64,000 nt of DNA from Cercospora beticola (taxonomy: Eukaryota > Ascomycota > Dothideomycetes > Mycosphaerellales > Mycosphaerellaceae). Numbering within the stretch: the stretch's first letter is position 1; each line of letters starts with the position of its first letter. Position numbers and translations under genes: made by a program. The stretch is taken from the NCBI RefSeq assembly GCF_033473495.1, contig NC_088938.1, positions 434,001 through 498,000 on the forward strand, in the 5' to 3' direction. The notes below the pieces were generated by a model. That model searched no databases, had not been told where the DNA came from, and was given only the letters and a program-made list of their open reading frames with translations. Below are positions 10,084 to 21,135 of the stretch, in pieces.

Positions 10084-10604
10084 GCTGTCAGAAGAGGAAT
10101 TTTGTGTAATAATATTGTAAAGATAGAGGTCGGCTGGGGACAATGATTGCATAATATGGCGTTAATGCGAGTGAGCGTTCTGGGGGTTACATCTTTGCTC
10201 TTGCACATAACATATCGGTCACCCGGGAAGGCTGCCGAAGATTGCCTGTTTGTTTGTATTGCACAGATGACATGGCTGTGCGGCACAGCTTCACTGTGCT
10301 CCTTAAAACGGAGGCATGCATTCAGAAGCGCCTCGGTAGTTCGCACATCAGAATTCCACGTATGCGCGCTCGGTCATCGTCCGCTTCTCACATCGACAAC
10401 TGAATAGAGAGGCGTCAGCCGTGTTGTGGCTTTGATATGCCTGTGCTGAGGTGCCGAGTTATATGATTTGAGATTCATATATTGTGGCTGCACTCCAGGC
10501 CATATATGGATTCAGCTGTAAGGCTCAGCCACAGGCAAGTAGGTAAAGCGCGTGTTGGGCAAATTTCTTTGAGCTCATGGCCGGTGGAAGGCGTCAATGT
10601 GGGC
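10084..10604. other. Intergenic between convergent genes
   Basis: This holds the 3' regions of the 9055 gene and of SEH1. A palindromic GCTGTGC-G-GCACAGC followed by CACTGTGC lies at 10275-10299 and resembles the hairpin at 7440. No gene is seen. Confidence 0.4.
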
Positions 10605-11750
10605 TCACACACCACCCAATGCGTCAATCTCAGCAGCTTCAAGCCATTTGCCTTCAATGGACTTCTTCCAGACGCTCGTGAGACCGTCATCGCCAGTTGT
10701 CAGGAGCATGTCAGCCATCGGTGACCACGAGACTCGCCATGGCGTTGACTTGTGTGCTTCAAGTTCGGCGACAAGGCGCACCTCTTGCTTTACAGCACCA
10801 GGTGCACCAGCATTGTCATCACGACGCCCACGAGCGCCTCCAGCCAGACCAGCGCCAATTCCAGAACGTGCAGGCCGGGACGCAGGAGACTGAGTCCGCG
10901 GAGTTCCATGATCAGACGCAACTGACAGCGTCGAAACGGGCAATGAACTTGCTCCAGGTGTGTGAAGCTCATATATGCGAACAAAGCCATCTCTGCTGGC
11001 CGTGGCGATGGTATCAAATCCACGCATGCAGCCATTTCCCCAATCAACATCTCGAACGAGTTCTTTGGCACCTTCTAAAGTAGCTGCAGTGTAGAACTTG
11101 CGCTCCTTGTCAGTCCTGTACACCTTGACTGTAGTACCAATGGCAACAGCGAGACTGAGACTCTTGCGGTCCAGACCTGCGAGTACAGCCGGCCAAGCTG
11201 GGATCTTCTCCTTGTGCCAACTTAGCCTGAAAGCGCACTCCTCGGTCCTGGACGGGGTTTTGCACAGATATTCTGACCACATCTTGCGCCATGCAGATAG
11301 GTCATCATGTTCTTCCGGCTCACACACGGTAATGTGCCCATCCCGGGTCATAACAGCCAAGTAAGTCTCAGTGCCAATGTTCTTGAAGTCCAAGCACATG
11401 TACGGCACTCCAGTCTCGGTAAGCTGCTGATAGATTTTCTTGAAACGCCTTCCAGAATTGTGCGCTTCGCCAACGTCTTCCTGCCAGATGCGTAGATAGC
11501 CGTCCTCACCGATAGTTGCCAGATGCTCTCCCACGAAAGGACCATTCCATCTAACATCTGTGACTTCTGCATCGTGAGCCACCCACACGTCTGTCACAAC
11601 CCATTGATTGGTCTTTTCACTACGGTCCCAGACTTTGACCTTGTGGTCTGCAGATGCAGTTGCCATGCGAGTACCGTAGAAGTTGTAGCTTGTGGCAGAC
11701 AGGAGATCCTGGTGGCCATGTGAGAAGCGGTGAAAGCCATTGGAGGCCAT
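10605..11750 (-). CDS. SEH1: Nucleoporin SEH1 (Y-complex and SEA complex WD40 protein)
   Basis: Intronless, 381 aa. The start is the ATG at 11750 (MASNGFHRFSHGHQDLLSAT); the frame is open upstream but has no other ATG there. WD40 blades are evident: GHQDLLSATSYNFYGTRMAT...DHKVKVWDRSE near the N-terminus, VTDVRWNGPFVGEHLATIGEDGYLRIW, a central VRDVDWGNGCMRGFDTIATASRDGFVRIYEL, and WRVSWSPMADMLLTTGDDGLTSVWK at the end. An approximately 55-residue Gly/Arg/Ser-rich linker interrupts the last blades, as is common in filamentous fungi. SEH1 is a nuclear pore scaffold subunit and also part of the TORC1-regulating SEA/GATOR2 complex. It is divergent from ALG7, with 371 bp between the two starts. Confidence 0.92.
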   Translation of the reverse strand: MASNGFHRFSHGHQDLLSATSYNFYGTRMATASADHKVKVWDRSEKTNQWVVTDVWVAHDAEVTDVRWNGPFVGEHLATIGEDGYLRIWQEDVGEAHNSGRRFKKIYQQLTETGVPYMCLDFKNIGTETYLAVMTRDGHITVCEPEEHDDLSAWRKMWSEYLCKTPSRTEECAFRLSWHKEKIPAWPAVLAGLDRKSLSLAVAIGTTVKVYRTDKERKFYTAATLEGAKELVRDVDWGNGCMRGFDTIATASRDGFVRIYELHTPGASSLPVSTLSVASDHGTPRTQSPASRPARSGIGAGLAGGARGRRDDNAGAPGAVKQEVRLVAELEAHKSTPWRVSWSPMADMLLTTGDDGLTSVWKKSIEGKWLEAAEIDALGGV

Positions 11751-12121
11751 GGCTCGCAGATGCTGTGTGCTGCAGAAGGCGTGTAACGTTGTTAATCTAG
11801 CACGACCAGAATCATTCTGTTCGGCTTGGATCTGAGCCGCTTCTACAGCAGTCGTCCACACATCGCTTGAGGTAACGAAGTCGTGGATGGTAGCACCATT
11901 GCTGCCCAAACCGCAGTGCTCGACATTCGGTGGTGGTGCAAAGAGGTTGTCACAAAGTGCAAGGCGACGCGACAGTGACGCGCGAGCGGCTGCAGTGAGT
12001 GCCAAGGCAGCCAGCTGGCAGGGATGATCTTCGGCTCGTTCTCAGTCTTTCTCCTTGGAGATGGAAGGCACAACGTGATCATGGCAACTACACCTTCGTC
12101 CACGACAAGACAGCAGCAGGC
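11751..12121. promoter_or_regulatory. Bidirectional promoter region SEH1/ALG7
   Basis: These 371 bp between two divergent start codons must hold both promoters. I see no strong TATA box and no other gene. Confidence 0.5.
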
Positions 12122-13624
12122 ATGCAGCCGCTGAGCGGGACGGAGAAGACTGGGCTGGGCGGGCTGTCGTTCCTGTGCCTCACCATCCTCATCAGCTCTT
12201 GGCGCAATGATGGCGAGCCTCTCTACGCGTCGTTGGCCATCAGCGGTCTCGCTTACGCTTTCACGTACTGCACAATCAGATGGACGGGAGATGTCTTTCT
12301 CGCAAACGGCTTTGGCGGAGAAGACAAGTCGAAAAAGCACAAACCGAGACTGTGCGAGCATTCCATCGACGATTTGCCATGACAACCTCTGCTGACGCTG
12401 TTTGTAGGCCTGAAATGATGGGGCTCATCTGCGGTTTGGTATACCTGCTGACCCTCATCTTCTTCCTTCCCTTTGCTTTCAGACGAGACATTGTGGAAGT
12501 GACGTCGGGAGGCGGTAACAAGGATCGTGTGTTGGAAGCACAGCATATTGAGACAGGACGCTTTCTCCACAAGTTTCCCCTGGAAAAGGTTGGTCTGGAG
12601 GACTTTCTCCTGACATGCAGTGTAACGCAGCTAACCGCCGACTCAGCTCGCCTCCTATGGCTTTGCATACAGCACATTGTCGTCTGTCGTCATCCTGGGC
12701 ATCTTGGACGACACCTTCGACATGAGATGGCGACACAAGTTCTTTATTCCGGCGTTTGCAGCACTGCCAATGCTTGGGCTCTACTTTGTGGACTTTGGCG
12801 TCACCCATGTTGTGGTTCCACTCCCCTTTCGCAGCTACCTCGGGGAGCTCATCGATCTCGGCGCGCTATATTACGCCTACATGGCGGCAATATCGATCTT
12901 CTGCCCCAACAGCATTAACATCTTGGCGGGCGTCAACGGCATTGAAGTCGGTCAGTCACTAGTGATTGCACTTTTGATTGCGCTGAACGATGTGCTGTAC
13001 CTGCTGCCCACGGTACAGCAGCCACACCCGGCGGCAGAGTCTCACTTGTTCAGCATCTACTTGCTCCTGCCATTCATGGGAGTGTCACTTGCATTGCTGA
13101 AACACAATTGGTTTCCGGCCAAGGTCTTCGTCGGAGACACCTACTGCTACTTTGCGGGCATGGTGTTTGCGGTCGTCGGTATCCTGGGACACTTCAGCAA
13201 GACCTTGCTGCTGTTGTTCATTCCGCAGATCTTCAACTTCGTTTACTCGGCGCCACAGCTATTCAAGCTGGTCCCATGCCCGCGTCACAGAATGCCAAAG
13301 TTCAACGCGCGCACCGGACTGTTGGAGCCGTCAACAGCAAACCCTAGTGAACCGGGCTGGAAACCTATCCGCCCACTAATCGGGCAGGTGCTCAAAATTT
13401 TGCACAAGCTGAAGCTCGTCCGCATCGCAGTCGACGAGACCGGGAACGTTGTCGAGACCAGCAATCTCACCCTTCTCAACCTTTGGTTGGTGTGGAGGGG
13501 CCCGCTCCGAGAAGACAGATTGGCGCTGGAAGTGCTGGTGATGCAGACGTTCTGCGGGCTGGCAGCATTGTGGACGCGACATTTCTTCGCGAGGATGCTC
13601 TTTGCCATGGACAACCGGTTCTGA
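12122..13624 (+). CDS. ALG7: UDP-GlcNAc:dolichyl-phosphate GlcNAc-1-phosphotransferase
   Basis: Three exons, 12122-12351, 12408-12588 and 12647-13624, give 462 aa. The joins produce the family sequence KHKPRL-PEMMGLICGLVYL and FPLEK-LASYGFAYSTLSS. Diagnostic motifs are ILDDTFDMRWRHK, the polytopic core with FCPNSINILAGVNGIEVGQS, and NWFPAKVFVGDTYCYFAGM, which carries the catalytic Asp-containing FVGDT. The enzyme sits in the ER membrane and adds GlcNAc-1-P to dolichyl phosphate, the first committed step of N-glycan precursor assembly and the tunicamycin target. About 10 hydrophobic segments can be counted, as expected. It shares its upstream region with SEH1. Confidence 0.95.
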
Positions 13625-14557
13625 GAAACGGCAGTTCGGAGTTGCGGCCTTGCATCGAGAATCTGCCATTTCACCAAATCAAGCCGTGCATAGATAGATC
13701 CTTCAAGCAACTGTCAGCAGCCTATACGCGGTTCTAGATGCGCCAGGGCTCGCCAACTGGGTGTACGGCACCACGGGCACATGGCCAGCCAGCATGCTGT
13801 GGATTTTGAATGAAGCGGACGCGCCGGTCCCACAAGAGCTCCTTAGCCGTTTCCACTGCACACTCTCATATCGTTCCCGGCTGCAGAGGGACCCGAAACC
13901 AGATTGATCAGGGCGGCAAGCGCAGTGTTCTGGCGTCTGGCTCATCTGTTCGAAACATTATGGAGCACAGCGAAATTTGCGAGCCGAACCGAGGTGCAGC
14001 TTCCCGCTGCAGGAACAGCGTTGGCGCGACTTCCTCGTGCGTCGGGGCGTGTGTTTGTGCAGTCCGGGCTTGTCGAACAACAAGATTGTTCTCCCTGGCA
14101 TGCGAGCCCGTATCGCCGCGCCCCGCCGTGAGATGTGAAGCGCAGCCGCTGTGCGTGCTTTGATTATCGCCAGGGAGGTGTGAGTGGGTCGACAAGCTGG
14201 CCGAGGCGCCGCGAATCTGTGCTGCTGGTCCCGACTAGCGATGCCGCCTGGATATATCAAAACCAACAGCTCGCACACCACCACCGCTTCCAAATTCTTG
14301 GTCCATATGCACTTCTCTGCATAGACAACATCACCACCTCTGCGAGGTCTGGCCTGGTGCTAACACACTCCTTCAACACAAACACACACTCACTTCAAAA
14401 AGAGTCCCTTCGACTCGTCCGCTCCTTTGGGATCCAGAGCACCACTTTCATTCTTGGACCACCGCCAGCAGCTTCGACAGCGCCGGCTTCACTTCTTGAC
14501 ATTCAGCAGCAGCAGCAGTAGAAACAAAACAGAACTTCAGACGACAGATACCTCAAG
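13625..14557. other. Intergenic, GH71 promoter and 5' UTR
   Basis: A gene-free stretch ending in CA-rich and CAG-repeat leader sequence (14503-14517) just before the GH71 start. A TATA-like GATATATCAAAA occurs near 14250. The short open frames here carry no recognisable features. Confidence 0.4.
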
Positions 14558-16017
14558 ATGCTTCACTTGTACCTCTTCGCCGTGCTTTCCGCGCTGGCTT
14601 TCCGCGTCTCAACAGCCGCCACGGTCATGGCGCACTTCATGCTCATGAACTCGTTCGCCTACGACGTCGACATGTGGAAGAAGGACATGGCCGCCGCTCA
14701 GCAGATCGGCGTGGACGGATTCGCGATCAACTGGACGCCGCCGGATTGCAATGGCGACGGCAGCTGGTATGTCGATAGAATCGAAGATGCCTACACCGCC
14801 GCGGAAGACGTGGGCTTCAAGCTCATGTACTCCTTCGACATGAGCTACTCCGTCTGCAACATCTACTGGAACACGACATTCATGCAGGACATCATCACAA
14901 AGCACGCCGGCAGCCCCGCCACATACCGCTGGAACAGCAACATCCTGGTTTCCACGTACGGCGGCGACATGGTCGGGCACTACGGCAACCAATTCTTCCA
15001 AACACTAAAGGACAACATGAAGTACTGGAACAATGCCATCACTCTCGCACCTGCTCTGACAACCTACTCAATGGCTGGATACAACAACCCAGAGTCCTCC
15101 GCCAAGAAACTGATCAACGACTTCCCCTCCATCGATGGCTACTTCAACTGGCAAGCCTGGCCGCTCAACGTTGATGCCAACATCACTTCCACACCCGACA
15201 AAGCGTTCCAGTCCGCACTCAAGAATGCCGGCAAGACAGGTCCTTACATTATGGGTAAGTGAGGCAAGGGGGTTTTGTAGTGAACAGCTGGCTAACACAA
15301 TTGGCAGCAATGTCTCCATGGCAGTACAAGGATCTCGACAGCGGCAACCCACTCGACGCCTGGGTGGCTTACAGCGACACCCTCTTCCCCAACCGATTCA
15401 AGCAAATCACAAGCGATGACGAGATCCAGCCAGACATCATTGAGATCTTGACATGGAACGATTTCTGCGAGTCGCACTACATTCGCGATCTTCCCTCCCA
15501 AGACATCAAGGCCAAAGACTACGTTGAGCTTGGTGACATGGGCGCTTACGTCTGGGGCCAGAACCACGCCCCCTGGCGCATCATTGCCAAGTACTACATC
15601 ACCTGGTGGAAGACTGGTACCCCACCTCCGATCACGATGGACCAAGTTGTCTTCTGGCACCGCATCCACCCCAAGGCAACTCTCTGCCTCGGTGGCTCTT
15701 CCACCGGTATCCGCAACAACCAATTCCCCGAAGACGCAGTCTTCGCCTGGGCCCTCGTCAAAGACGCCGCCACAATTTCCATGTCAGTCGGTAGCAACAA
15801 ATACTGGACATTCTCGGCCGATGGGAGCGGACCTGCTATGGGCAGAGTCCCCTTCCCAGCCTACGTGTCCGGCTCAGGCGTTACACCCGAAGTCTCAATC
15901 ATGCGTGGCGGAAAGGTAGTAGCAGTCTCTGATAGCAGTGTTCCCATCTCGACGAACTGTGCATACCAAAACTTCAACCCCGTTGTCAACCTCGTCGGCG
16001 ACGGCATCAACAGGTAA
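14558..16017 (+). CDS. Secreted GH71 alpha-1,3-glucanase (mutanase)
   Basis: Exons 14558-15254 and 15308-16017 (53-nt intron) give 468 aa. A signal peptide occupies about residues 1-21 (MLHLYLFAVLSALAFRVSTA). The mature part starts TVMAHFMLMNSFAYDVDMWK, the classic GH71 opening. It continues with IGVDGFAINWTPPDCNGDGSW, FKLMYSFDMSY, YFNWQAWPL, ILTWNDFCESHYI and ITWWKTGTPP. The acidic residues in the WNDFCESH region match the catalytic area of the family. GH71 enzymes hydrolyse alpha-1,3-glucan in fungal walls, for remodelling or attack on other fungi. No carbohydrate-binding module is present. An alternative 3' end uses a GTAAGT donor at 16014 and an acceptor ending at 16053, running to 16168 (505 aa). 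That intron would be only 40 nt and the added tail looks unconserved, so I prefer the shorter form. Confidence 0.9.
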
Positions 16018-16410
16018 GTCAGTCGAGAGCCCGTAACTCAATACGGGAACTAGACTGACAACCTCATGGTACCTCATCAACGACCTGAAACCGAAAACGC
16101 AACGCAACGCCATGAACAAAAGACCACTTCACTTCTTCGAAACAACCCTCAGCTCAGCAAAGACTTGATCGCGCTGCTACTTTTTCTTCAACCACTGCAT
16201 TAGCCTGGAGCTTTTTTTTCACGCACGCGTGTCTTTCGAATTTTTTGTATGATTGTTACGCGCAACATGGGCATGAGAAAGGGAGAAAACATAGAGTCTA
16301 GAATTAGCGATGGTGTTTTCTTTTCTCTTCTTGCATGGACACTGGACAGTCGAGGGAACACTATACGAAGACCAACCTACGTCTCAGATAGCATTTCTGC
16401 CAGTAAATTT

Positions 16411-18600
16411 TTACTGCTGCTGTATCTGCGCCTTTTGCTCAATGAAAACAAGTTTTCCACTTGCTGCTTTCCCACTCTTTGCCAGAATTGTGATTAACAC
16501 GTTGTTGACGACTTTGCCAACGCCGCCGTAGAGTGGGGTGCGGGGCTCGAAGGGGTTGAATGTCGTTTTGAAGGACCAGTTTTCGCCTTCCATTTTAATG
16601 TCCTGGGTCGGTACGGGTTTGCCATCGATTGTGACTTCCAATGCAGTTCCGGCGGCAGGTTGGATTGTGCCAGTCACTTGCACCTCATTCTCGCTGACGC
16701 GGACTGCAGTCGAAACAGTCAGGTCAAGAGAACTCTCAGCCCTGCCACCTTCCTTCTGCACCCCATCAAGTATCCTAATCTCATCCGACGCCAACTTCGG
16801 CGTAACAGGCGGCGCCCTCCTCCTCTCCTTACTCTGCTCAAACTCCCTCGCATACCTAAACAACTCCACATCCTGCCCATGTTTCCCAGCAAAAGTCAAA
16901 TTCACCGGCATTTGCGAAGTAGGCATAAATCCCATAGTAACAGAAACTGTCGGCACTCCCATATGTCGGATCGCACGATTGCCATTGGAATATTTCACGC
17001 CGTTTTGTAATGCGTGTCGGGCACTTTCGTCGTTTGTATCGAGATCTGCTTTGCCGACGTCGCCTGCTGAGGGGAAGACGACGAGGTCGATGGCGAGATT
17101 GTCCATCCAGTCTTCGAGGTCGCGTTTGCGTTGGGCTTCGAGGGCGGGGAGGGCTGAGGCGAGGCCGGAGATTTGCCAGATGCTGTGAAGGAAGTCAGAT
17201 GTGTTTGTTGATGAGCTCAGTAGGCTCTGGATTTTATTTACCTCTTGCCATCACGATTGCGGGCCGTTTCTACCAGGCCTGGGTAGTTCATAAAGTTCCT
17301 GCTACAATCATTCGGTCAGTAGAGACCCGAGAGCTACATGTCGCATCAGACTTACACTTCCATGTACCGATCCGGGATATATCCTTCTGGTCTCGGAAAC
17401 ATGTTCTTGCCATCGACTGAAGCGAGGTTAGGATAGTTGGGATCTCCGTTCTCTCGTAGAAAATCATCCCATAAATATGCAACCAGCTCGCCTCGTTCCT
17501 TACTGTTCCAGTCCGGCTTGAATCCAACGACATTGTTGGTTGGCTCATAGTTGCTCACCAACGGGAAATCCGTCTCGACCACAGTCGCCCCTAGGCTTTC
17601 GATATCTTTTCTAGCTTGCTGCCACAGATCAATCACTTCTTGCGAAACGAAAGTCGGCTGAGCTTTGGGATCATGACCTCCAATGTACATTGCTGGTATA
17701 GCTATCCTCTTACCGGACAAAGATCCTTCCGATGAATCTTTGAGGTCCAGGAAAGATCGTGGTCGTTCAACTTCAGGAACATTAACGAAAGTTTGTTCGC
17801 GCCAGAAGTCGCCATCTTTGGTCCGATCGACGGCAGTCAAGACATCAAGGATAGCGAACATATCTTCCGTCGTCCTGGTATGCGGTACGAGCACATCACA
17901 AGTAGGATAAAGTGGCCAAGCCCCTCGAGGAGAGATGACTGTCCTTGAAGGAGTATACGCCACAAGTGCGTTATTCGATGCCGGAGACCTTCCACTTGAC
18001 ACAGTCTCAGATCCGAGTCCGAAAGCAGAAAACGATGCAGCAGTAGAAGTCCCAGAACCATTCGATGAGCCAGATGAAAAAGCTGCTGTCAGATACTCCA
18101 AATTATACGGACTCTCTGCTCGTCCCAGCACACCTCTATGCATGCCCGAAGCCATCATAGGAGGCGTATTAGTTCGTCCAATACACACTGCACCAGCTTT
18201 GCGAAGTTGCTCAACTACGAACGAATCCTCGTTCGCGACCAAATGCTCGAGTGCTGGTGAACCTGAACTACACGTCATGCCTTTGTACTTCATAGAGTCC
18301 TTGATCGTGTATGGAATGCCGTCTAAAGGACCTAGCAGGGTCCCGGCTGCTCGTCTTGCATCAGAAGCAGTAGCTTGGTCGAATACATCTTGGTTCAAGA
18401 TGGGAATGGAGTTCAAGCAAGGACCTCGGATGTCGTATGTTGCAATACGTTGGAGGTACTTGGCAACGAGCTCGACGCTTGTGATTGAGCCTGTTGAAAG
18501 TGCATGTTGCAGGTCTGATATGCTGGCTTCGACTAAGTTCTGTTGAGTCTTTGGTTAGCAGAAGTATACCAATACTTCGGACTCCTCTTACAATTGACAT
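16411..18600 (-). CDS. Fungal amidase with C-terminal extension
   Basis: Four exons, 18600-18592 (only 9 nt, Met-Ser-Ile), 18539-17356, 17298-17242 and 17182-16411, give 673 aa. The amidase-signature fold is clear. The catalytic Lys is in GPLDGIPYTIKDSMKYKG. The Gly/Ser stretch SSGSSNGSGTSTAASFSAFG carries the cis-Ser. The nucleophile region reads GSETVSSGRSPAS, where most amidases have GTDTGGSIR, so two Gly residues are replaced. The remaining approximately 170 residues form an extra, beta-rich-looking domain. Related secreted or cytoplasmic fungal amidases cleave carboxylic amides; the substrate cannot be told. The exon 3 acceptor is a tandem GTAGCAG site that can add or drop one codon. It converges with the GH71 gene. 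Confidence 0.88.
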
Positions 18601-19243
18601 GTTGAACTAGATCTGGCAATCAGTAGAATTGTGAAGTTTGTGTGTCTGTTTGTGGACAGAGTGGGAAGGAACGCTTGGTCTACCTCTTGCATTGACATAT
18701 ATCAGGTACAGGGTGCAACTGCCTATCTCGGCTGTCTTGGGAGACAGCTTCACCTACCTGTCACTCCGCACGCCTAGTTAGCCGTGTAAGGCGAGTGCGA
18801 GCGGGAAGTGTTATCGGGCAGCAGGACGCAGCATTTTATGTCACGATACGGGTACATCTCAGACTTTTACGCGATGTCAAGTCCCGGCATGTCGGCGAGT
18901 CGGCGAGGAGTGGTGGTGTGAGGGTAAGTCGTGACATCCACTTTCATTTGACTTGTCCGGTACGAGATTTCACTATAACTGATCAGAAGAGTTGAGCTTT
19001 GTATAACTTCTGTCGAAATGCAGCAAGTGCCCCAAGATCAGTCATCAATCATCTCAATGCTGCTTGGCGCTTCGCAGACGCTCGAGGTGGCAACCGGCCC
19101 GGGGAAAATGCATCTCTCCTCAGTGATAGGCCAACAAAGTATTTCGAGCTATGAGCATACATACAATCAATCTGCAAACGTCCTTCCTTTGAGACACTCA
19201 CTTGCACAGATTCGCAGAACAGCCTTCGCAACTCCGCACAAAC
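18601..19243. other. Divergent intergenic region, amidase/aldolase
   Basis: This holds the promoters of the amidase (leftward) and the class II aldolase-like gene (rightward). No gene is seen. Confidence 0.4.
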
Positions 19244-20244
19244 ATGGCACCAGCAGCTCTCGTGGCGACGCCCGACGAGGCTATCACAATCAAGAAGAAT
19301 GGCAACGATAACGCAGTAGCAAAGAAGCAGAAAACTCCCCTCGAAATGATCTGTCAAGGCACAAGTCTCCCCGGCATCCCCCAATTCGTCTCCTTCGACA
19401 CACATCGACAATGGATGCTCGAGCACATGGCCCTCGCCTTTCGAGTATTCGCTCGCAAGGGTTACACAGAGGGCATGTCAGGACATATAAGCGTCAGAGA
19501 TCCAGAGAATCCGCATGCATTCTGGTTCGTCGTACAAATATCAAAGGTATCATATAAAAAGGCTAACAATGTGCAACAGGACAAATCCTCTCGGACGCCA
19601 CTTCGCCATGCTGAAAGCGAGCGATATGATCCTCGTGGATTACGATGGGAAAGCGATAGGCGGGAATATGAGCAGACCTGCAAATGCTGCGGGGTTTCTG
19701 ATTCACTCTGCTGTACACAAGGCGAGACCGGATGTTATTGCGGCTTGTCATACACACAGTCCTGCGGGTAAGGCTTGGTCCACGTTTGCTCGACCCCTGG
19801 AGATGTTGAATCAAGACGTGACATATTTCTACGGTGATGCGCAGGCGGTTTATAAGGTTCGTTGCTCACATACCTCAAATCGTTACAATGCTGACTTGGT
19901 GCCAGGAATTCGGAGGTGTGGTATTCACAGAAGAGGAAGGAGAAAGATTAGCGGCAGCTCTCGGACCAAATGGCAAAGGCATGATTCTCAGAAATCATGG
20001 TTTGCTAACTGTGGGAGGAACGGTCGATGAAGCTGCATACCTATACACGCTTATGGAGCGAAGTTGTGAAGTGCAGCTGCTGGTTGAGGCTGCCGCTGCG
20101 AATGGAGTGCCAAAGGTCTATGTACCTGAAGAGAGCGCCAAGTACACCTTCGAGCATGCTAGTGATCCGGAGGCGCTCTATTGCGAGTTTCAGCCGGACC
20201 TGGAGTATGAGATAGAGCTTTGCGGTGGCGCACATGCCCTATAA
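19244..20244 (+). CDS. Class II aldolase/adducin-domain protein
   Basis: Exons 19244-19524, 19580-19856 and 19906-20244 give 298 aa. The joins restore HAFW-TNPLGRHFAMLKASDM and YGDAQAVYK-EFGGVVF. Motifs are GYTEGMSGHISVRDP near the start, HSAVHKARPDVIAACHTHSPAGKAWS with the metal-binding His pair (CHTHS), and ILRNHGLLTVGGTVDEA carrying the third His (NHG). In class II aldolases these His residues bind Zn2+. Fungal members of this group are often annotated only as class II aldolase/adducin domain proteins and their substrate is unknown. The approximately 35-residue N-terminal extension is Lys-rich and probably disordered. It converges with the 20378-20876 gene. Confidence 0.92.
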
Positions 20245-20377
20245 TGAGGCAGTCGCTCGCTGTTGGAGCTGGAACATATGACGCAGACCAATATGGGTGC
20301 AGCAGTCGTCTGCACACACGAGATGATCGGGCCGTCATCTTCTTCTCGCGGAGTGGTATCAGTTGGCGCAGGGAGTC

Positions 20378-20876
20378 TCAACCAGACCCAACCTTGTGAG
20401 CGTTCTTGAGCTCCCACACTCCTCCTTTCATACCAAGACCCCACTTCACGAACTGTGTCCCAAGTCAGCACTCACTCAAATCTGTAGTAGATACACCTCA
20501 AACATACCATCCCGAACTTAGCATTAAGCGACTCGATGCTAGAAACAGTATTATTGTTGATATTGTGCAGATCAGAAAGTTTTCGTTGCTCGCCGCCGTC
20601 CTCGAGTCGCTTCCGCAACGCGCGCTTCTCAGGAGAGGTCCACCACGTCAGTCGTTCTTCGTCGAGTTGTTCGATCGTACCTGCAAGAAGGCGGAGCAGT
20701 TCGAGTAGCTCAGTTGGTACTTGTAGCTCGGGATGTTCTTGTTTCTGCTTGGCGTATGTCTCCCAGTCATCGTGGATCGTGTCGACCAGGAAGTTGAGGT
20801 CCTTCTTGTGCGCCTCGACGGAGTTTGGCCAGCGCTGGAGAGCCGCCACTTGCTTGATTGCGCAAATTTGGCACAT
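20378..20876 (-). CDS. Unknown small helical protein with N-terminal CxxC
   Basis: Exon 1 (20876-20508) and exon 2 (20452-20378) give 147 aa. The 55-nt intron has a GTATGT donor and an ACACAG acceptor. The join reads NAKFGM-FVKWGLGMKGGVWEL. The protein begins MCQICAIKQVAALQRWP, so a CxxC lies right at the N-terminus. It continues with predicted helices rich in Leu, Glu and Lys (TELLELLRLLAGTIEQLDEE, EKRALRKRLEDGGEQRK). No further Cys is visible, so a complete zinc site would need dimerisation. I do not recognise a family. Confidence 0.65.
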
Positions 20877-21135
20877 GTCGACGATTCTTCGTGTTTTCGT
20901 AGTGACAGTGAAAGAGCTGAGTAGTCAGGTGTAAGAAGCGGAGGCTTGGGTTGGGCTGAGCAGAAGAATGAAGTAGAAAGTACTTAAGGACTGGAGACAA
21001 AAATTTGGTGAATGACAAACGCTGCACGTGAAGGCAGCGACTCAGAAAGTCCAACCCGCGCTGCTGCCTGTTATCAACTTCGCGAGTGTCTAAATGTATT
21101 CGAACAATCAGGAATCAAGATGCTAACAGCTGCAA

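Noticed and set aside
16014..16168. Third exon of the GH71 gene
   Set aside because: The donor is perfect GTAAGT, but the intron would be only 40 nt and the added 37 residues look unconserved. An in-frame stop immediately after the donor gives a normal family end. It is kept as an alternative only.
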